NCBI RefSeq assembly: GCF_001425605.1
Contig: NZ_LMRG01000011.1
Span: forward strand, 37,374-75,447
Source of the DNA: Rhizobium sp. Leaf453
GTDB lineage: Bacteria; Pseudomonadota; Alphaproteobacteria; Rhizobiales; Rhizobiaceae
DNA: 38,074 nucleotides
Direction: 5' to 3'
Shown here: piece by piece, positions 17,600-25,887 of the stretch
Layout of the letters: every line of letters begins with the position of its first letter
Numbering within the stretch: the stretch's first letter is position 1
Position numbers and translations under genes: made by a program
Notes under the pieces: model-generated
Database searches by the model: none
The model's input: only the letters and a program-made list of their open reading frames with translations
What the model was told of the DNA's origin: nothing

Positions 17600-19229
17600 G
17601 AACGGCATCCGCCATCGCCCTGTCGCGCAGGATGCGGCGGATGACCTTGCCGGAGGTGGTCAACGGCAGGCTGTCGAGGAACTCGATCTCGCGCGGATAT
17701 TCGTGCATCGACAGGCGGGTCTTCACCCAGTTGCGGATATCCGTTTCCAGCGCGGGATCGGCCTTGTGACCCGGCTTCAGCACGATATAGGCCTTGACGA
17801 TCTCGGTGCGCACCGGATCGGGCTTGCCGATCGCCGCCGCAAGCTGGACGGCCGGATGACCCGCGAGGCAATCCTCGATTTCGCCGGGGCCGATCCGATA
17901 CCCGGACGAGGTGATGACATCGTCGTCGCGGCCGAAGAAGGTGACGTAGCCTTCCTCGTCCTGGACACCCTGGTCGCCCGTCGTCATCCAGTCGCCAATG
18001 AATTTTGCCGCTGTTGCCGCCTCGTTCTTCCAGTATCCGAGGAACATCACCGGATCGGGTCGCCGCACGGCCACCTGTCCGACCGTACCGGCGGGAAGGG
18101 CCCTGCCCTCGCCGTCGATGATCGCGACTTCATGGCCCGGTGCGGCCTTGCCCATCGATCCGGGCTTCAGCACGCCGAGATTGGCAGCGGAGGACAGCAC
18201 GATGTTGCATTCCGTCTGGCCATAGAACTCGTTGACAGGAATGCCGAAGGCAGTGCTTGCCTGTTCCCAGGTCTCGCGTCCGAGGGCTTCACCGGCAGAA
18301 CCGATGGTCCTGAGGTTCAACCGATAAAGGGAGCGCGGATTTTCGACCGATTTCATCAGCCGCAGCGCCGTCGGGGGAATGAAGGCGTTGCGCACATCCA
18401 TCTCTTCCAGAATGCGGAACGCCATGTGCGGATCGAATTTCTGCCCAGGCGACGAGACAACGGGAACGCCCAGCAACAACGACGGAAGAAGCGCGTTAAG
18501 CAACCCGCCTGCCCAGGCCCAGTCGGCCGGCGTCCACATCCGGTCACCCGACTGCGGCAGGAAAGCATGATGAAACTGAAAGCCCGGGACATGGCCGAGC
18601 AGAACCCGGTGACCATGCAGCGCGCCCTTGGGCGGACCGGTAGTCCCCGACGTGTAGATCATCATTGCCGGATCATCAGGCGTGGTATCCGCCGGTTTGA
18701 ACGACAGTGCTGGCGTGTTGGCCAACTCTTCGAAAGGGATCGCGCCCGGTGCATCGCCATCGGTCAGCACAATACATTTCAGGTCCGGCAAGCGGCTACG
18801 AATCTCCGCGACCTTTTCGTGGCCATACCGATTGGTGACGAGGGCCGAGGCTCCCGCGTCGCGCAGCCGGTACTCCAGCGCCTCGACCCCGAACAACAAT
18901 GCTAACGGCAGTGCAATGCCACCCAGCTTGTAGATGCCCGCATGCGCGATCGCGGTCTCGAACCCTTGCGGGAGCAGGATCGCCACACGATCTGCGGGCA
19001 TGACGCCTCGATCAAGGAGTCCTTGTGCGAAAGACGAGGAGCGGGCAGCAAAGGCGCCATAGGTCAAAGACAGGTGCTGGCCACCCGGGTTGAAATGCTG
19101 CAGGCAGATCCGATCCGAATCACGGACCGCCCAATCATCACTGACCGCGACGCCGATGTTAAACTTCTCCGGAACATTCCAGCGGAAATCGCGGCAGAGT
19201 TGTTCATATGTATCGCGGATGGGAAGCAT
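17568..19229 (-). CDS. Acyl-CoA synthetase (AMP-forming)
   Basis: A 553-residue member of the adenylate-forming superfamily, which activates carboxylic acids to acyl-CoA through an acyl-AMP. Seen: the P-loop-like motif IYTSGTTGPPKG (191-202), NEFYGQTECN, WMTTGDQGVQDEEGYVTFFGRDDDVITSSGYRIGPGEIE, and the C-terminal catalytic lysine in LPLTTSGKVIRR. Sequence style resembles acetyl/propionyl- or medium-chain acyl-CoA synthetases; the substrate is not determined. ATG 19229 begins MLPIRDTYEQ, nine codons inside a longer GTG-started frame. It overlaps the convergent acyltransferase gene by 32 bases and shares an upstream region with the first RTX gene. Confidence 0.9.
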   Translation of the reverse strand: MLPIRDTYEQLCRDFRWNVPEKFNIGVAVSDDWAVRDSDRICLQHFNPGGQHLSLTYGAFAARSSSFAQGLLDRGVMPADRVAILLPQGFETAIAHAGIYKLGGIALPLALLFGVEALEYRLRDAGASALVTNRYGHEKVAEIRSRLPDLKCIVLTDGDAPGAIPFEELANTPALSFKPADTTPDDPAMMIYTSGTTGPPKGALHGHRVLLGHVPGFQFHHAFLPQSGDRMWTPADWAWAGGLLNALLPSLLLGVPVVSSPGQKFDPHMAFRILEEMDVRNAFIPPTALRLMKSVENPRSLYRLNLRTIGSAGEALGRETWEQASTAFGIPVNEFYGQTECNIVLSSAANLGVLKPGSMGKAAPGHEVAIIDGEGRALPAGTVGQVAVRRPDPVMFLGYWKNEAATAAKFIGDWMTTGDQGVQDEEGYVTFFGRDDDVITSSGYRIGPGEIEDCLAGHPAVQLAAAIGKPDPVRTEIVKAYIVLKPGHKADPALETDIRNWVKTRLSMHEYPREIEFLDSLPLTTSGKVIRRILRDRAMADAVPTATDAARAI

Positions 19230-19276
19230 CGTAGACCCGAAAGATATTCGCTGCACTGCAATAACACTTCCAGCGT

Positions 19277-19333
19277 GGAAACTTCAACAGTTTCCCGGTA
19301 TTTCAATCAACCACGTTGCGAATTTCAATCAAC
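19277..19333. promoter_or_regulatory. Operator-like palindrome and 22-bp-spaced direct repeats between acyl-CoA synthetase and RTX gene
   Basis: Two elements lie in the divergent control region. GGAAAC-N7-GTTTCC (19277-19295) is a perfect dyad. ATTTCAATCAAC occurs at 19300-19311 and again at 19322-19333, two copies with a 22-bp period, about two helical turns, so both would face the same side of the DNA. A partial TTTTCAATTG lies further on near 19371-19380. The stretch up to the RTX start is AT-rich. The regulator is unknown. Confidence 0.55.
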
Positions 19334-19392
19334 AATAATAAGGTTTCTGTTGCAGTAAAAATATTATCTTTTTTCAATTGGGGGCTTATTCA

Positions 19393-20706
19393 ATGGCTGT
19401 TTTTACATCGTTTTACCCGGGTGGAGTTACGCCTGACAAATACAAGCCCGCGCTTCCCGACTTCGACTACATGCCGTTTTTCGAGGAAGTCGTCGACCTG
19501 AGTAAAGCGACGCAGAATGGCGCGGCAACGGCGACAACAATCAAGTTCAATCTCGTCAATGGCTTGAAGCTGAAGCTTGTCGGAACGGATTTCAAGTTCG
19601 ACTCCAAGGGAAATCCGACCGACGGCACCATCACTGCTTTCGAAGTCTACCTCAACGACGGCACCACCAAGATGCAAACTCTTACGGGTTTGAACGTCGA
19701 TCTTGAGGCTTTCTATGATACCAAGGATCTCCTCGATCAATACAGCCTTGCGCGCTACCTGATGCGGGGCAATGACACGCTGAAAGGCAGTAGCGGGGAG
19801 CAGACCCTGATCGGCTATGGTGGCGACGATACCTTCATCGGCGGAACCGGCGACGACTTTGTCCTCGGTGGCGAAGGCAAGGACACCTATGATGGCAATG
19901 GCGGCTTCGATACCTTGTCGTTCGATGACGCGTATTACACCCCGTCCGCCTATCGCGGCATCAATCTGGATGCGTCGACCGGCAAGGTTACGGACCAATT
20001 CGGGAATGCCGAAACCTTTACCCAATTCGAACAGTTCCGTGGCACCCAATTCGCCGACACCTTCAAGGGATCCAGTGGCGACGACGAGTTCATGGGGCTC
20101 GGCGGACGCGACAGCATCAACGGCGGTGCAGGCTTTGACGTTGCCCTCTATCATCGCGATTCTCGACGTGGTGGCACAGGCTCGGTGACTGTCGATCTCG
20201 AAACGGGAAAAGCCACCGATGGCTTCGGAAAGACCGATACCTTGGTCAGCATTGAAGGCGCGCGGACGGGCGACGCCGCAGACAAGCTGTACGGCAACGA
20301 CGCAAACAATATCCTGAGAAGTGGCGCGGGCAACGATCTCTTGGCAGGCGGGCTGGGCAACGACGTGCTGCGCGGCGAAGATGGCAAGGATATCTTCCTG
20401 TTCGACAGCAAACTCAGCGCCACGACGAATGTCGATGAAATCCAGGATTTCAGTGTAGCCGACGACACGATCCGTCTCGACAATACCATCTTCACGAAAC
20501 TGACGGGAACTGGTGCTCTTTCTTCAGGGCAATTTACCAAGAACACGACTGGCCTGGCGACAGATGCGGCCGACCGGATCATCTACGAGAGCGACACCGG
20601 CGAGCTGTATTATGACAGCAACGGCAATGCCAGCGGCGGGTCGGTTCTTTTCGCAACGATCGGCACGGGCCTCGCCGTGACTGCAGCCGATTTCTTTATC
20701 GTCTGA
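19393..20706 (+). CDS. Secreted RTX calcium-binding protein (type I secretion substrate)
   Basis: A 437-residue protein without a Sec signal peptide. The N-terminal 120 residues are non-repetitive. Glycine/aspartate RTX nonapeptides follow in three groups: about 125-165 (GYGGDDTFIGGTGDDFVLGG), about 225-245 (SSGDDEFMGLGGRDSINGG) and about 309-333 (SGAGNDLLAGGLGNDVLRG). Beta-rich spacers lie between them. The last ~100 residues are a serralysin-like C-terminal module ending in DFFIV, the acidic-plus-hydrophobic tail typical of T1SS signals. That module closely matches the end of the RTX protein at 25888. ATG 19393 has a G-rich Shine-Dalgarno (GGGGG). Secreted and calcium-folded; the N-terminal function is unknown. 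Confidence 0.88.
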   Translation: MAVFTSFYPGGVTPDKYKPALPDFDYMPFFEEVVDLSKATQNGAATATTIKFNLVNGLKLKLVGTDFKFDSKGNPTDGTITAFEVYLNDGTTKMQTLTGLNVDLEAFYDTKDLLDQYSLARYLMRGNDTLKGSSGEQTLIGYGGDDTFIGGTGDDFVLGGEGKDTYDGNGGFDTLSFDDAYYTPSAYRGINLDASTGKVTDQFGNAETFTQFEQFRGTQFADTFKGSSGDDEFMGLGGRDSINGGAGFDVALYHRDSRRGGTGSVTVDLETGKATDGFGKTDTLVSIEGARTGDAADKLYGNDANNILRSGAGNDLLAGGLGNDVLRGEDGKDIFLFDSKLSATTNVDEIQDFSVADDTIRLDNTIFTKLTGTGALSSGQFTKNTTGLATDAADRIIYESDTGELYYDSNGNASGGSVLFATIGTGLAVTAADFFIV

Positions 20707-20718
20707 CGGCCGCAGCGG

Positions 20719-20943
20719 TCACGAGGCGAAGGCGACTTCCCGGCAGTTGCGGTCATTAAGCGCGCCGAGCAGTTCGTCCTGCGTCTTGTAGCCTGCGAAG
20801 AACAGATCGATCACGGCACTGGCTGCGCTCACCCCCTCCTGGCTGCGCAGCCGGATGCTCCTTTCGGCGCACCATGAGAAGAGCGCGCCCGACAGGGCAT
20901 CGACGTCATCGAAAGCTGCGCAGGACGTAACGGACTGGGACAT
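20719..20943 (-). CDS. Small conserved-looking protein of unknown function
   Basis: A 74-residue protein with no membrane segment. The middle (SWCAERSIRLRSQEGVSAASAVIDLFFAGYKTQDELLGAL) is predicted helical and resembles short rhizobial hypothetical proteins with a WCAE...ELL pattern. A strong GGAGG Shine-Dalgarno is six bases before ATG 20943, which supports a real gene. It lies 12 bases from the convergent RTX stop and is divergent from the efflux operon. Function cannot be assigned. Confidence 0.7.
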   Translation of the reverse strand: MSQSVTSCAAFDDVDALSGALFSWCAERSIRLRSQEGVSAASAVIDLFFAGYKTQDELLGALNDRNCREVAFAS

Positions 20944-21414
20944 GCTCGACCTCCATGTGTGCCGATTGGGGATGAATTTGTTCCAGACTGATCACGACGG
21001 CGCTGATTTGCAATGGCGATGCGGATTGGCAGTTAATATCCCGCTGGACCTGTCCTGAATTGGAGCAGGTCTGGTCTGCTGCACAGCAAAAAGCAGCTTT
21101 TGATTGTGGCAACGCCACTGAAATTGCGGACATTCGATACTCCACCGCTCTCCTATTGCATGTCTTACGAATCGCGCCCGTTCTCTCAAAATGCCGGAGG
21201 CGACGGGAAGTAGCCGCAAATTGGGCGGTGTGCGGAATTGGTTTTGCACAACCCATTCGCCTAACCCCGTATGGCGAAAGGTCAATCGTGCGTATCGTCG
21301 ATTCCTGCAAATCAAACGCGAGCTGAAAATTTGGCAACGCTCTTAGATTGACAGAGGCCGCGCCCCAGAGGAAGGTGTGGCCGGTTGTTGCCGAGGCCGT
21401 TGAGGGAGAGATCA
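20944..21414. other. Long noncoding interval upstream of the efflux operon
   Basis: About 470 bases without a credible gene; short open frames lack ribosome sites and family character. Small inverted repeats are present: TTCGCC-N11-GGCGAA (21256-21278) and GCTGC-N10-GCAGC followed by TTTT near 21078-21101. A TTGACA occurs at 21347-21352, but no good -10 box follows at 16-18 bases. The interval may contain a regulated promoter or a small RNA; neither is shown. Confidence 0.4.
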
Positions 21415-22557
21415 ATGTCAGGTTGCACTTATCAGATCGCCAAAACCATCTTGATCGTTTCAACACTTGCTTGGCCCCGCATCGCAACCGCCCAAAGCGA
21501 ACAACAACCGGCGGCAGCCCCTCCCTCCGTCACAGTGACGACCGTTGTCGAGAAGGATATTCGCCCCTCGGTTTCCTTTACCGGACGAATTGAAGCGGTG
21601 GACAAGGTCGAGTTGCGCGCGCGTGTCGATGGCTTCCTCGAGAAACGCCTTTTCACCGAAGGGCAGGATGTCAAGGAAGGAGACCTGCTCTTCGTGATGG
21701 AGAAGGGCCAATACGAGGCGGCTGTCGTGCAGGCCGAAGGCGCGATCCAATCGGCTGAGGCCGCACTGGAACTGGCCAATGTCGAAGTCGACCGGCAGAC
21801 GGCCCTCGTCGCCAAGAATGCCTCTCCGCAGAACCAGCTCGATCTCGCGATCGCCAAGCAGAGCGAAGCGAAGGGCAGCCTGGCGCAGTTGAACGCGACG
21901 CTGGACAAGGCCAAGCTCGATCTCAGCTACACGGAAATCCACGCGCCGATCGCCGGCCGCATCGGCCGCTCGGCCTATTCTGTCGGCAACTTCGTCGGCC
22001 CCTCCAGCAATGTCCTCGCAACCGTCGTCAGCCAGGATCCGATCTACGTGAATTTTTCGGTCTCCCAGCGCGAAATCCTGGCGATCCGTGAAAAGCTCGG
22101 AAGCCAGGGCACGATGGGCGACAACGTCAATGCCGCCGTCGTGCATGTGGTGCTGGCCGATGGCAAGCGCTATGCCGAGCCCGGCAAGGTGAACTTCGTG
22201 GATGTGACCGTTGACCAGGGCACCGACACCGTGCCGGTCCGCGCCAGCTTCTCCAATCCGGACCGGATTCTGATCGACGGACAACTCGTCAATGTGATCG
22301 TCGAAGGTGGCACCGCCGAAAAATCTCTTGTCGTGCCTCAGGCAGCGATCCAGATCGACCAGTCCGGCCCCTTTGCGTTGGTCGTGACCACCGACAACAA
22401 GATCGAGGTCCGCAGGATCGAACCCGGACAGGTTCAGGGGAGCGAACTCTCCGTGACCAAGGGACTTTCCATCGGCGACCGGATCGTGACGGAAGGCATC
22501 CAGCGGGTTCGTCCCGGACAAGTTGTCGATCCTGTTGAAGCGAAGTCGGGGTCCTGA
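21415..22557 (+). CDS. RND efflux periplasmic adaptor subunit (membrane fusion protein)
   Basis: A 380-residue AcrA/BepF-like adaptor that would link an RND pump to an outer-membrane channel. A signal sequence (ILIVSTLAWPRIATAQS) is cut near residue 27; no lipobox cysteine is seen, so it is probably not a lipoprotein. The lipoyl/barrel-sandwich half (GRIEAVDKVELRARVDGFLEKRLFTEGQDVKEGDLLFVME) is followed by a coiled-coil hairpin at about 95-145. The second half-motif is APIAGRIGRSAYSVGNFVG, then beta-barrel and membrane-proximal domains. ATG 21415 has GGGAG eight bases upstream. The pump gene follows three bases after the stop. Confidence 0.93.
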   Translation: MSGCTYQIAKTILIVSTLAWPRIATAQSEQQPAAAPPSVTVTTVVEKDIRPSVSFTGRIEAVDKVELRARVDGFLEKRLFTEGQDVKEGDLLFVMEKGQYEAAVVQAEGAIQSAEAALELANVEVDRQTALVAKNASPQNQLDLAIAKQSEAKGSLAQLNATLDKAKLDLSYTEIHAPIAGRIGRSAYSVGNFVGPSSNVLATVVSQDPIYVNFSVSQREILAIREKLGSQGTMGDNVNAAVVHVVLADGKRYAEPGKVNFVDVTVDQGTDTVPVRASFSNPDRILIDGQLVNVIVEGGTAEKSLVVPQAAIQIDQSGPFALVVTTDNKIEVRRIEPGQVQGSELSVTKGLSIGDRIVTEGIQRVRPGQVVDPVEAKSGS

Positions 22558-22560
22558 GCC

Positions 22561-25500
22561 ATGCTGTCGGGTATCTTCATCGATCGGCCACGGCTCGCGG
22601 TCGTCATTTCGCTCGTCATCACCATTGCCGGCCTTGTCGCGTTGAGCGCCATCCCGATCGCCCAGTTTCCGGATATCGTGCCGCCGCAGGTCTCGGTGAC
22701 CGTCAGCTATCCCGGCGCCAGCGCCGAGACGGTCCAGCAGTCTGTTGCCCAGCCGATCGAATCCCGCGTCGTCGGCGTCGATAACATGATCTACATGAAA
22801 TCGACCAGCGGCAACGATGGCAGCTACACCCTGACCGTCAGCTTCGCCGTCGGGACCGATCCCGATATCAACGCAGTCAATGTGCAGAACCGCGTCAACC
22901 TCGCAGAAGCGCAACTGCCGCAGGAAGCGCGGGCGCAGGGGATCAGCGTCAAGAAGAAGTCATCGGCACTGATGCAGATCATTGCTCTGACATCGAAGGA
23001 CGGGAAGCAGGATCAATTGTTTCTGTCGAACTATGCGACGATCAACGTCATCGATGGCCTGAAGCGCATTCCCGGCGTCGGCGACGTCACGCTGCTTACG
23101 CCATCCGACTACAGCATGCGCATATGGGTGACGCCGGAAAAGCTGACGAACTTCGGCATGACCCCGAGCGATATCGTCGCCGCTCTCCAGAAGCAGAACG
23201 TGCAGGCCGCCATCGGCCGCATTGGCGCGCAGCCCGCTTTGCCGGATCAGCAATTCCAGCTGACGATCCAGACGAAAGGCCGTCTGACCAGCGTCGAGGA
23301 ATTCGAAAGCATCGTGCTCAGGGCGCAGCCCGACGGCTCCTTCGTGCGCATCCGCGACGTGGCGCGCGTCGAACTCACCTCGAAATCGGCTGAGCAGATC
23401 GGACGGCAGGACGGTACACCGGCTGCCGTTCTCGGCATCTACCAGTCACCCGGCGGCAATGCGATCGCCACCGCCACGGCGATCGACACCTTACTAGAAA
23501 AGCTCAAGCCGTCGTTTCCAGACGGCGTCGAATACAAGGTGACCTACGACACGACCGAATTCGTCAATGAAAGCATCCACGAGGTCATCAAGACGCTGGT
23601 CGAAGCCTTCATCCTCGTCGTGATCGTCGTCTATCTGTTCCTCGGCAGCGTGCGCGCCACGCTCATTCCGCTGATCGCCGTTCCCGTCTCGCTGATCGGC
23701 ACCTTTGCCGTGATGATGGCGCTCGGGTTTTCCGCCAATACCGTTTCGCTGCTGGCACTCGTTCTAGCGATCGGTATCGTGGTCGATGACGCAATCGTCG
23801 TCGTCGAGGCCGTCGAGGCGCATCTCGAAAAGGACCCCAGCATCTCACCGGCGGAAGCGGCCCGGCGCGCCATGGGCGAGATTACCGCCCCGATCGTGGC
23901 GATCACCCTCGTCCTGCTCTCCGTATTCATTCCTGTGGCCTTCATCCCCGGCATTTCCGGCGAACTGTTCCGGCAGTTCGCGGTGGCGGTTTCCGTCTCC
24001 ATGGTGATTTCGGCTATCAACGCGCTATCCTTGTCGCCTGCACTCTGCTCGGTGCTTCTGAAGGCCCAGCACGGCCCGAAGCGCGGCCCGATCCGCTATG
24101 TCCTGCAGGGGATCGACTATGCCCGGGACGGTTATGCATCCGTCGTACGGCGTGCCGTTCGTTTCGCCTTTGTGGGTCTGGTCCTCCTCGTCGGGCTCGG
24201 CCTCACGACGGGTTGGCTGATGAAGGTGACGCCGACCGGCTTCCTGCCGTCCGAGGACCAGGGTGCCATCTTCGGTGAAATCGTGCTGCCGGACGGCGCT
24301 TCCGTGAACCGAACAAATGAGACTGCAAAGCGTGTCGAGGAGATGTTGCGCAAGACCGAGGGCGTCGATGGCGTCATGTCGGTGGTCGGCTACAGCTTGC
24401 TTGATGGGCAGGTGAAATCGAATGCCGGGCTTATGGTCATCACACTGAAACCGTTTGCCGACCGCGCCACGGTGGAGCTTTCCGTCAACAGCCTGATTGC
24501 AAAACTGACCGCCGAACTGCAAGCGGAGGTCCGCGACGCCAACGTCATCGTCTACAACCTGCCGCCGATCATCGGATTGGGAACCGGTAGCGGTTTTGAA
24601 TACCAGCTCCTGAGCCTCACCGGCAGCGACGCCACGCAGATCGCCCAGGCGGCGCGCGGCCTTGTCTTTGCCGCCAACCAGGATCCGGCGCTCTCCCGCG
24701 TCTTCACAACGTATGCCGCCAACACGCCGCAACTCTATCTCGATATCGACCGTGAGAAGGTACAGACGCTCGGCATCCAGGTTTCCGACGTGTTCAATGT
24801 GCTTCAATCGGTTCTCGGCAGCGCCTATGCCAACGACTTCAACCTGTTCGGCCGCACCTGGCAGGTGACGGTGCAGGGCGAGGCATCGGAGCGCTCGAAG
24901 GTCGACGACATCTACCGGATCAATGTCCGCAACAACAAGGGTCAGATGGTGCCGATCCGGGCCTTCGCCGAAGCGCGCCTGATCCTCGGCCCGCAGATGA
25001 TCGTGCGCTACAACAACAATGCCAGCGCGACGATCAACGGCGGCCCCGCCCCCGGACGCAGTTCCGGCGAAGCGATCGCGGCCATGGAGGCCGTCTCCGC
25101 CAAGACGCTGCCGCCCGGCTACAGCTATGAATGGACCGGGACCGCGCTGCAGGAAATCGAGGCCAGCGGCAAGACCTCGATGATCCTGGGGCTCGCGGTG
25201 CTGTTTGCCTACCTGTTCCTCGTCGGCCTCTATGAAAGCTGGACCATCCCGGTCGCGGTGCTGCTATCGGTCACGGCCGCCATCACCGGCTCCATGATCG
25301 CGTTGAAACTCGCCGGGCTCGACAACAACATCTATGCCCAGATCGGTCTCGTCGTGCTGATCGCGCTGGCGGCGAAGAACGGCATTCTGATCGTCGAATT
25401 CGCGATGGAGCGCCGCAAGCATGGGTTGGGCATTTCGGAAGCGGCTGTCGAAGGCGCCCGCGAGCGCTTCCGCGCCGTCATGATGACCAGCTTCGCCTTC

Positions 25501-25692
25501 ATCGCCGGCCTCGTGCCACTCGTCATCGCCGAGGGCGCGGGCATGCTCAGCCGCCGCGGCGTCGGCACCGCCGTCTTCGGCGGCATGCTCGGCTCGGCGC
25601 TGGTCGGCATTTTCCTCATCCCGATGCTGTATGTGAACTTCCAGTGGCTGCGGGAAAAGGCAAAGTCGATCGGGAAGAAGACGGAAGAGTGA
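22561..25692 (+). CDS. RND-family multidrug efflux permease (HAE1 type, AcrB/BepG-like)
   Basis: A 1043-residue inner-membrane proton-driven pump of normal AcrB length. The N-terminal segment [18 protein letters not shown] is typical. The proton-relay aspartates D409-D410 lie in [12 protein letters not shown] of TM4, and the partner lysine is in [13 protein letters not shown] of TM10. The porter-domain motif [13 protein letters not shown] is present, and two large periplasmic loops follow TM1 and TM7. Three bases separate it from the adaptor gene, so they are one operon. No outer-membrane factor gene follows; a TolC-like channel must be supplied from elsewhere. Substrates cannot be read from sequence. 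Confidence 0.96.
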   Translation: MLSGIFIDRPRLAVVISLVITIAGLVALSAIPIAQFPDIVPPQVSVTVSYPGASAETVQQSVAQPIESRVVGVDNMIYMKSTSGNDGSYTLTVSFAVGTDPDINAVNVQNRVNLAEAQLPQEARAQGISVKKKSSALMQIIALTSKDGKQDQLFLSNYATINVIDGLKRIPGVGDVTLLTPSDYSMRIWVTPEKLTNFGMTPSDIVAALQKQNVQAAIGRIGAQPALPDQQFQLTIQTKGRLTSVEEFESIVLRAQPDGSFVRIRDVARVELTSKSAEQIGRQDGTPAAVLGIYQSPGGNAIATATAIDTLLEKLKPSFPDGVEYKVTYDTTEFVNESIHEVIKTLVEAFILVVIVVYLFLGSVRATLIPLIAVPVSLIGTFAVMMALGFSANTVSLLALVLAIGIVVDDAIVVVEAVEAHLEKDPSISPAEAARRAMGEITAPIVAITLVLLSVFIPVAFIPGISGELFRQFAVAVSVSMVISAINALSLSPALCSVLLKAQHGPKRGPIRYVLQGIDYARDGYASVVRRAVRFAFVGLVLLVGLGLTTGWLMKVTPTGFLPSEDQGAIFGEIVLPDGASVNRTNETAKRVEEMLRKTEGVDGVMSVVGYSLLDGQVKSNAGLMVITLKPFADRATVELSVNSLIAKLTAELQAEVRDANVIVYNLPPIIGLGTGSGFEYQLLSLTGSDATQIAQAARGLVFAANQDPALSRVFTTYAANTPQLYLDIDREKVQTLGIQVSDVFNVLQSVLGSAYANDFNLFGRTWQVTVQGEASERSKVDDIYRINVRNNKGQMVPIRAFAEARLILGPQMIVRYNNNASATINGGPAPGRSSGEAIAAMEAVSAKTLPPGYSYEWTGTALQEIEASGKTSMILGLAVLFAYLFLVGLYESWTIPVAVLLSVTAAITGSMIALKLAGLDNNIYAQIGLVVLIALAAKNGILIVEFAMERRKHGLGISEAAVEGARERFRAVMMTSFAFIAGLVPLVIAEGAGMLSRRGVGTAVFGGMLGSALVGIFLIPMLYVNFQWLREKAKSIGKKTEE

Positions 25693-25696
25693 ATTA

Positions 25697-25729
25697 AAGC
25701 AACACGTCACAACAACTGGCGTGTTGCTT
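25697..25729 (+). terminator. Perfect 10-bp inverted repeat after the RND operon
   Basis: AAGCAACACG (25697-25706) and CGTGTTGCTT (25720-25729) flank a 13-nt loop, starting four bases after the RND stop. No T-run follows (ACCCTGATTT). It may be a terminator working in both directions, or an operator for the next gene. Confidence 0.5.
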
Positions 25730-25887
25730 ACCCTGATTTCCGCAGATAGGATAGTGTTGCGCCGAATAACTCGCCATCCAGAGCGGATTTACTTATATTC
25801 CGGATCAATAATATTCTCGGCGCACTGCCTTGAGACGTTTGGTTCACGTTGAACGTCGCGGCTTGGCAGCACCTCGGGAGGGAAAAC

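Noticed and set aside
21060..21326. An 88-codon open frame upstream of the efflux adaptor
   Set aside because: No Shine-Dalgarno, a non-ATG start and no recognisable protein pattern.
21460..22914. A 484-codon open frame antisense to the efflux adaptor and pump
   Set aside because: It covers two well-recognised genes on the other strand; its composition is that of a mirror frame.
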